23,389 nt of DNA from Actinidia chinensis (lineage: Eukaryota; Streptophyta; Magnoliopsida; Ericales; Actinidiaceae). Below are positions 17,768 through 23,389 of this stretch, piece after piece (positions within the stretch are counted from its first letter, which is position 1; every line of letters starts with the position of its first letter). The DNA lies in contig VIGQ01001346.1 of the NCBI GenBank assembly GCA_009663005.1, forward strand, positions 1-23,389, given 5' to 3'. The position numbers were made by a program, and so were the translations under genes. Below the pieces are notes generated by a model. That model saw only the letters and a program-made list of their open reading frames with translations, was not told where the DNA came from and searched no databases.

Positions 17768-18470
17768 ATTTGTTTGGAAGTATGGAGGCAGACAAACCTT
17801 TTTAGCTAATTTGATAACATATTTGAGTGTGGGGATTGGACTATGTCCATGTGGGGGGGGCCACTTTAATATCGTGTTCTAGTGCTAAATTAATGGGTTG
17901 CGCTCCAATTCCCATGGATTTTCCTTGGATTATCGTTTCCATGGGATTGGATTAGTTTCCACCCCCACGAATTCCTAATTCCTTTATTTTTTAGGGATTA
18001 ACAGTCCCATGGACTATTATTTCTAGCTACGTTTGAATAGCAATTTTGAGGGTTGAGATTGGACTATTAGTTATGTGGAGCTCAATAAACCATGTTCTAT
18101 GCAAAATTAAAGTTCATGGGATTGGATAGTAATACCAACCCCACGGGATAACCTACTCCTCCATTTTTGAGGGATTAACATTCCCAATGGACTAATTGTT
18201 TCAGAGTTTAATTTTTGGCACTAGAACATGGTTTAATTGGGCTCCACAGGACTAATAGTCAATTCCAACCCTCAAAGTCATTATCAACGTAGCTAGGATT
18301 AGTACTTCATTGGGTATTGTTAATCCCTCAAAATGGAGGATTAGGAATCCGAATGGGCTAGGTGGTATTCCTAATCTATTCCCAGGGGATATTAATCTCT
18401 AATCCCCTTGCCATGTTTGTTTTTGGAATTAGAAATGTGGATTGGACAATCCGGTGGGGCCACTAATCAG
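17768..18470. mobile_element. rearranged palindromic array of GGATTG/GGATTA MITE modules
   Basis: Two modules recur. Module A (about 88 bases, CCATGGGATTGGATTAG to AGGGATTAAC...CCAATGGACTA) occurs at 17939-18025 and 18113-18203, and inverted at about 18310-18400. Module B (CTAGCTACGTTTGA...GGAGCTCAATAAACC) occurs at 18028-18110 and inverted at 18205-18300. A more diverged forward B lies at about 17805-17905. The inner arms form a near-palindrome some 200 bases long on each side. CCATTTGTTTGGAAGTATGG (17768) and CCATGTTTGTTTTTGG (18411) look like repeated terminal sequences. No coding capacity. Similar GGATTA-rich MITEs are non-autonomous DNA transposons; a Harbinger link is inferred from the relic next door. 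Confidence 0.7.
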
Positions 18471-18473
18471 GTG

Positions 18474-18600
18474 TTTGTTACTCCCTGTGATGTTGGATAT
18501 GTAATCCGACGGATTTGTCATCCACCAAATTGGGTGGATTTGTAATACCATACCCCCCCCATTATTACAATCCGGGGGTCTGGATTAGGTCAACAATTAC
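18474..18600. repeat. possible left terminal region of the Harbinger element or another MITE
   Basis: Pairs of GGAT-type sequences in both orientations occur: ATGTAATCC, GGATTTGTCATCC, GGTGGATTTGTAATACC, TTACAATCC and TGGATTAGG. They make a self-complementary segment of about 120 bases. It precedes the AAAATACCC motif. It could equally be a separate MITE lying against the Harbinger relic. Confidence 0.45.
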
Positions 18601-19659
18601 TAAAATACCCATAAATAAAATAAATAACAAACTAGCCACATGATTATCCTTTATCTCCCCAACTCTTTCCTTCAAGTAGCCTCCTTCGTTGAAGCAACAA
18701 AATCCACCTCAAGCAAATCTCCCCAACCCGGTGGTATTCATCCCTCTATTGATCTTCTCTGCCTTCTCTATTTTCTCCTTCACAATATTGCTTATATGAA
18801 GCCTTGTTTTTGTGTATGTTGTTACCTTCCTTTCCTGTTAACCTTCCCTGAACTGTTTGTGCTCGTGCTACTTCAAGATCTTTTCAGGTCCTTTGGAATG
18901 CTTTTACTTTGCCAGTTCAACAAATTTATTGTCTTATATTTGATAATATTTGGCAATTTAGGTGTTGGCACACATTCCTAAGCATGTCTAGTATAGATAA
19001 TAACGTTCTTGAAGAAAGGAAATAACAACGTTGGGAGTTTAACATTGGCAATAGTAGATCATGGTCCTGAAGAAAGGAAATAAAATGGTATAGTCTGTTT
19101 TTTTTTGTGCTGATTATATTTATATGTATTCGTATTTGCATTTTGCATTCTTTCTGATTATTCATATATTTTCTTGTTAGTTGTCATGCCTGGTTAACAT
19201 AGATGAGGTTTAGAATTAAGAAATCTGCATCGTCTATGCGTGTGCCATCCCACCTGATGTCTCAATATGTTTGGTCCTTAATAAATAAGGGTTGAAGTCC
19301 TTGTCCGATTTTTTGTTTCGACTAGTATCAATTATTGAAGTATTTGTTTTGATTTTTCTAGTCTTTTAATTATGCACTTTCAAGTTAATTTTATTGACAT
19401 TCCTGCAATAATTTGGGTCTTTATTTATGGTGGGTTTAAAGTAATATTAACAGACGATTTACGTATTTCCTTGCCTATTTGTATAGGGGGATGCAATAAT
19501 GACGAGTACCTACTTCATGCATTTGTAGTACTACAACAACAGTTTCCTAATGATAACCATGCATGTGTAATGGTTATCCTATACCTTTCAATGCTTAAGA
19601 GAGCACTATATAGACAAATTAATTATTAGAGGAACCAAATCCATATCCAGCACAGCTAC
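18601..19659 (+). other. upstream region of the Harbinger nuclease relic
   Basis: A plus-strand stretch at 18640-18980 has an open frame of mostly hydrophobic residues that I think is chance in T/C-rich DNA. A short repeat, (G)AAGAAAGGAAATAA, occurs at 19012-19026 and 19070-19083. Reading near 19500-19650 may include a badly worn N-terminal part of the nuclease gene. Nothing firm is seen. Confidence 0.35.
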
Positions 19660-19991
19660 CCATCTAATAGATGGTAAAACAGGACGTTCATGCATGAGCA
19701 ACTAGCGAGTGAATAGGCATAGTTCATGTGTCTTTGTAATCCTTGTTCGTAGTGTGGGCTTAGCTGTTCCAATATGTCATGTTCGAAGAAAAGAACATGT
19801 TTTTCTGAATGTGATTGGCCATGATCAAGAACCGTAGGATCAAGTTTGAATTCATGCCGCTCTTTGGCCAAACAGTTAGCAGTATTTTTAATGAAGTTTC
19901 TTATGCTGTTTTACGACTACAAATATTCCTTCTTAAAACACCAGAGCCAATAACCGGCAATTGCACCGACGATCGGTGGAGGTGTTTTCAG

Positions 19992-20076
19992 GTATTGCAT
20001 ACTTTAAAATCCTTTTAGATCACATTAATTTTTAAAAATGGATATATAACTAATGTGACTTTTTATTATTTGTTAG
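19992..20076 (+). other. intron 1 of the Harbinger nuclease relic
   Basis: It begins GTATTG after CAG and ends TTTGTTAG, 85 bases long. Removing it places the CTDDRWRCFQ end before the LDGTY block with the reading frame continuous. Confidence 0.7.
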
Positions 20077-20306
20077 AAACTGTTTTGGGAGCTATTAGAT
20101 GGAACATATGTTAGGGTCCGTGTCCCTAACAAGACGTCCAAGATATAGATCCAAAGGGTAACATTGCCACTACGTTTTGGGTGTGTGCTCCCAGCCAATC
20201 AGTTCATTTATGTGTTTTGCATCAGGATGGGAAAGAGGGTCCAGCTTCTGATTCTATGGTGCTTAGGGATGCCCATTCACTAACCACATGTTGAAGGTTC
20301 TACCCG

Positions 20307-20407
20307 GTACATGCTTTAATTGTTGATGACATATTTTTAGTCTACATCTTTTTTTTTATTTTGTACCTAAATGTCAATTTTGAAATATTTAAAATCTCTA
20401 TTTTCAG
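20307..20407 (+). other. intron 2 of the Harbinger nuclease relic
   Basis: It begins GTACATG after TACCCG and ends CTATTTTCAG, 101 bases long. It separates the SDSMVLRD block from the YTNGEGF block, which are adjacent in the family. Confidence 0.6.
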
Positions 20408-20584
20408 ATTCTACTATTTTAGTAATGGAGGTTACACCAATGGAGAAGGGTTTTTTTGGCACCATATAGAGGGCAACGTTACCTCATCTCCACTTGGAGA
20501 GGATGGACCCCAACCGAAAATGCCCGAGGATTCTTCAATATGAAACACTCCTCGGCTCGGAATGTCATTGGAGGTGTTTTTGGA

Positions 20585-20688
20585 AAAAGTATAAAAAGAG
20601 AAGTGAGTGAGGTGGGAAAAAAAGAAAAAAAAGCAAAAAGGAGGAGGGATGGCAAGGGCAAGGGAAGACGAGAGTAGAGGGTGAGGGA
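20585..20688. repeat. purine-rich insertion inside the nuclease relic
   Basis: About 104 bases, nearly all A and G with no T-rich part, stand between VIGGVFG and the following LLRFG-like codons. These would be continuous in an intact nuclease. Frames covering it on either strand reflect low complexity. It could be an expanded simple repeat or an insertion. Confidence 0.6.
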
Positions 20689-20970
20689 TTGCTAAGATTA
20701 GGTGTTCATATTTCGAACTGCTTCCCCTACTATCCAATCAAGACACCAAAATCTAATTATTATTGCGTGTTGCCTTATTCACACCTCATCAAACGTGAAT
20801 TGGAAGTGGGATCCCACTAGAGGATGACTTCGAAACTTATGTCGATGACTTAGGAGATGACTTCATTACACAGTTGAGCCATCTGATCACTGGAGTGATT
20901 GGAGGGATACACTATCTAATATAATTTATAGAGTGGCAGGCTAGGCCAAGGACATGCTAATTTTTTCTGT

Positions 20971-21379
20971 TTTAAAGAATTATTATTTTTTTACTTTTAA
21001 ACTTTGTTGATGTGTAACAAATGTTCTTGGGATAATATTTTGAATGACTATTCTAGGGATGTATTCATGATTATTTTTAATGTATGCCTTTTTGTTTTTT
21101 TTTAATGGATGTATTCATGCCTTTTTTATCATGAATTTCTCTGCCTTTCAGTTAATATTTTATTGTTTAATGGTAGAAATTGTATGATTTTTGTTGTTTG
21201 AATGTTTGTTTAGGCATGGATAAGCCAATTTTGGTACGAGTGCTATCAAACAGAAGAAGGGGTAAAGGGTAAGGTAGATGGTAGACTCGTAGGTTTTGGA
21301 CTCAAAACTGAGGAGAAATGCCTCATTCCATGCTATGAGAGAGGTGTTTTTCTGACCCGAATGGAAATTAGAACACTGG
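20971..21379. other. spacer between the two Harbinger genes
   Basis: AT-rich, with repeated GATGTATTCATG phrases (21058-21069 and 21108-21119). The part at 21210-21380 may include poorly preserved N-terminal sequence of the Myb-like gene, but no motif is certain. Confidence 0.35.
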
Positions 21380-22910
21380 CACATTTAGGTTCTGGGTGTT
21401 CTTCCAGAAGTGGAGAACGAAGGTCATCATGGCATTTCCTGGAACATATCTTCGAGCCTCTCCAGAAAACCATATTGACCTGACTCAAAGATAAAGATGT
21501 GGAAATCTTCATTACACCTCATACGTGATGGCCCTTAATACTAGTGGGTTTGCATGGTGGTTGAACAAGAAAAGAAGGTGAAATATTATAGTGAAGATGT
21601 TTGGGAGAAACTATATTCAGTAATCAGCCAAGTAATTTATAATATGCTTAAACTTTCTGTTATAGAAGAAGGAAATGAATGACCCTCTGAAGAATAGAGA
21701 ACCTGTTTGTTATCACATTGATCTCCATTATCAAATTGATCCTTATGCTGTCATTTGATGGAAATACTAAAAGATGGAAACATTATCAAATGTTTCAATT
21801 AGACTCTGCTTGAGTGCCTACATATTTGTCATCACAAGGAACATTTTAATATGTGGGTAACGTCAATAGTTTTGACATGGTGTGAATCATCAAACCAGTC
21901 AATGAGGTCATTTCTCATTCTTATTGATGGGTAGTTCAAAAGGCAAACTTGTTAGAAATTTTGCTTAGAGTAGTTCCTTGAATTTCTTGACTATAGCATT
22001 TTCTCTTGACGATATAGCATGTTGGACCTTCTTCTTTTAATGTTTTCTAAAGTATTGGAGTATATTGGTTCTCTCTGAAATGTATCTCAGTAATCATGAA
22101 TCCTCCATATTTTCATATACTGGTTTTTCTATACTTTTTTTTATCGTTTTTATTGTGGACAAATTACCGAGGCCTGTTCTTTGCTGCTTCAATCATCATG
22201 CAAGACGGTTCAACTATAAAAAAAACATATGCTTATATATGGTACGAATTGGCGATAAACTTTCTTCTTCTATTCAATGGTCCTTCCTTTAACATATGCT
22301 ATGTTCTGTTAATAATATCCTCTTATAATTTGCATTGACTGTGTAGATAATATTCCTAAAGCTAAGATCTTGCAAGATATGACATTTCCTTTCTATGAGA
22401 CTGGGTGGTGTGCTATTTGACAAGGATAGACCACGTGAGGGGGTGAAGCCCTGCTGAAGCTGCTGAAGCTCGTTTGACAGGGAAGAGGGGGCATTGCGGT
22501 GAAGGTGATGATACTAACTTTACCATCAATACTTGATGATATGGATTTTTCTTTCCTGGAAATTCTGGCAGTGGAGTGGAGCCCGTCCACTCCTACAAGT
22601 AAGGGAGGGAGAAAGAGCTAGGCTTCTTGATCTTTGCAAGCAATGCAGATCTTTTGCCACTTTGGTTGAAAAGGCTTACAAGCATGAATGACTTTCAAAA
22701 GAGGATTGGGTATGCACAAGGATAACTCACAGCTAAGGAAAAATGTGTTTGCTGACTTAATGAAGCTCCCTCTTCAATCAAGATCGGTTGAGGGCAGCAG
22801 ATGAAATTGTGAAGAATGACAAGCGAGTGGACTTGTTCTTACCTTCCTGATGACCATAAGATGGAGTTTGTTTTGTATGGGTGGCTGACAGCATCCTCCC
22901 TCCGTGAATA
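21380..22910 (+). pseudogene. Myb/SANT-like Harbinger accessory protein, broken
   Basis: Accessory proteins of this family carry a Myb/SANT-like DNA-binding domain and help the nuclease reach the element ends. Fragments readable in different frames include FPGTYLRASPENHID (about 21434-21479), DSKIKMWKSSLHLIRDG (about 21482-21532), a SGFAW block (about 21543-21557), VEQEKKVKYYSEDVWEKL (about 21559-21612) and, after about 700 bases of intron-like or inserted DNA, PKAKILQDMTFPFYETGW (about 22357-22410). Then follow DKDRPRE and an acidic GEGDDTNFTINT tail. The C-terminus is recognisable as KRIGYAQ (22699-22719) and DEIVKNDKRVDLFL (22800-22841), the usual end of these proteins. Stops and shifts are frequent. 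Confidence 0.8.
21640..22350. other. intron or insertion inside the Myb/SANT-like relic
   Basis: T-rich DNA without any match to the protein family separates the two halves of the domain. Frames at 22065-22340 encode hydrophobic strings typical of T-rich noncoding sequence. No clear GT-AG pair defines the edges. Confidence 0.4.
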
Positions 22911-23389
22911 ACACTAAAGTAGAATGTAATTTAACAAACCAAGCATGAGTTTGTTTTTGTTAAATTAAGAAACTATTATATAATTTTATGGCTATAGTTG
23001 CTAACTCTAGTAGAAATTATATAGATGGTAATGGTAATTTAGCCCGCATGATTACTTGTTTGGTACTAATTTTTGCTTTTAATGGGGATTCTTGTTCGCT
23101 TTTATGTTTTATAATTTTACCCATTACTTACTTCCTCTAGTAGTGGCATTAAAGATACATAATTTTGTACTTACGGCAAATTGGGAGTGTATGGTATTTT
23201 TATTTTGGATGTATTATTGTTGTTAGTTAATGATATGAATGCTAGTTTTTAAGACTTTGTGGAGTAATTGACTTTTTATTTATTTAGAATTTTGAATATG
23301 AGGGCAAATATGGAAAACATGAAAAAAAAATATTTAATCCAACACCCCATATCCTTGTAAAAACAACATGGATTAATTTAGATTTCACT
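22911..23389. other. right flank of the Harbinger relic
   Basis: AT-rich and without coding sequence. Near the window edge AGGGCAAATATGG (23310-23322) and TTTAATCCAACACC (23333-23346) look like an inverted, diverged counterpart of the left subterminal GGATTAGG...AAAATACCC segment. The true end may lie beyond 23389. Confidence 0.4.

Larger units (their letters stand above)
19660..20970 (+). pseudogene. HARBI1-like (PIF/Harbinger) transposase nuclease, broken
   Basis: Harbinger nucleases are DDE enzymes that cut and paste the element. MIKNRRIKFEF (19821-19853), AVLRLQ, and PEPITGNCTDDRWRCFQ (19944-19991) are followed by a GT-AG intron (19992-20076). Then come LDGTYVRVRVPNK (20095-20133) with the first catalytic Asp, GPASDSMVLRD (20238-20270), a second intron (20307-20407), GGYTNGEGF (about 20427-20453), FFNMKHSSARNVIGGVFG (20531-20584), and a YPIKT...IIIACC-like C-terminus (about 20727-20770) up to WRDT near 20905. 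Frameshifts occur near 20453 and 20770, and a stop follows VRVRVPNKTSKI. The Asp expected before Ala-Gly-Tyr-Thr-Asn is Asn (20424-20426), and the Glu expected after ARNVI is Gly. The copy is inactive. Confidence 0.9.
18470..23389 (+). mobile_element. PIF/Harbinger DNA transposon relic (both genes present, decayed)
   Basis: A HARBI1-like nuclease remnant (19660-20970) and a Myb/SANT-like remnant (21380-22910) lie in the same orientation, the gene pair that defines autonomous PIF/Harbinger elements. The left limit is put at the GTGTTTGTTACTCCCTGTG segment (about 18474) with GGATTACA-like and GGATTAGG sequence to 18590 and then AAAATACCCATAAATA. The right side shows, in inverse order, TAAATAAATAA, a GGGCAAATATGG stretch and TTTAATCC at 23331-23340. 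This suggests matching subterminal regions, but exact ends and the TWA target duplication were not resolved and the right end may lie outside. Confidence 0.65.

Noticed and set aside
18640..18981. Plus-strand 113-codon frame with many hydrophobic residues
   Set aside because: T/C-rich sequence inside the Harbinger element's upstream region. It matches neither Harbinger protein and lacks a plausible start context.
20432..20737. Minus-strand frames opposite the nuclease exon 3
   Set aside because: They are antisense shadows of the Harbinger nuclease relic extended by the purine-rich insertion.

Overview
The window looks like nuclear DNA of a flowering plant, probably a eudicot. It is AT-rich, gene-poor and made largely of decayed transposable elements: a Ty1/copia retrotransposon, a two-gene PIF/Harbinger DNA transposon, palindromic MITE-like elements and possible tRNA-derived SINEs. 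The few possible host exons have GT-AG borders. I see no bacterial-type operon, CRISPR array, rRNA gene or intact long open reading frame. Everything was read by eye; no alignment or database search was run.

Layout. 1-3632: protease-to-3' LTR part of a heavily mutated copia element on the plus strand; its gag and 5' LTR lie outside the window. 3577-4833 and 14892-15805: two diverged copies of one repeat in opposite orientation, about 10 kb apart. 4940-6545: a tandem duplication of an 850-bp AT-rich repeat carrying many copies of a short 'GGTCCCTAGAG' motif. 6546-8770: a SINE-like sequence, a 95-bp tandem duplication and two LTR-like fragments on the minus strand. 8990-11343 (minus): splice-bounded, stop-free exon candidates, three of which join in compatible phase into an unrecognised protein fragment. 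11344-13427: AT-rich intergenic DNA with a CT microsatellite, a perfect 12-bp hairpin and a purine-rich block. 13428-13886: a palindromic element with terminal inverted repeats and a dozen GGATAA/TTATCC motifs. 14745-14890: a tRNA-like/SINE-like segment. 15806-17270: AT-rich DNA with two small hairpins.

17270-17450 may be a promoter or 5' leader. 17768-18470 is a rearranged array of GGATTG/GGATTA MITE modules. 18470-23389 is a PIF/Harbinger relic: possible left terminal region, a HARBI1-like nuclease pseudogene with introns (19660-20970), a Myb/SANT-like accessory pseudogene (21380-22910) and a possible right subterminal region. In this superfamily the nuclease cuts and joins DNA while the Myb-like partner helps bind the ends. 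Here both are broken and two probable catalytic acidic residues of the nuclease are replaced, so the element should be unable to move by itself.

The observations most worth checking are the long inverted repeat with conserved hairpins, the phase-compatible unknown exons and the module-shuffled MITE array beside the Harbinger relic. I found nothing I would call a demonstrated new biological system.
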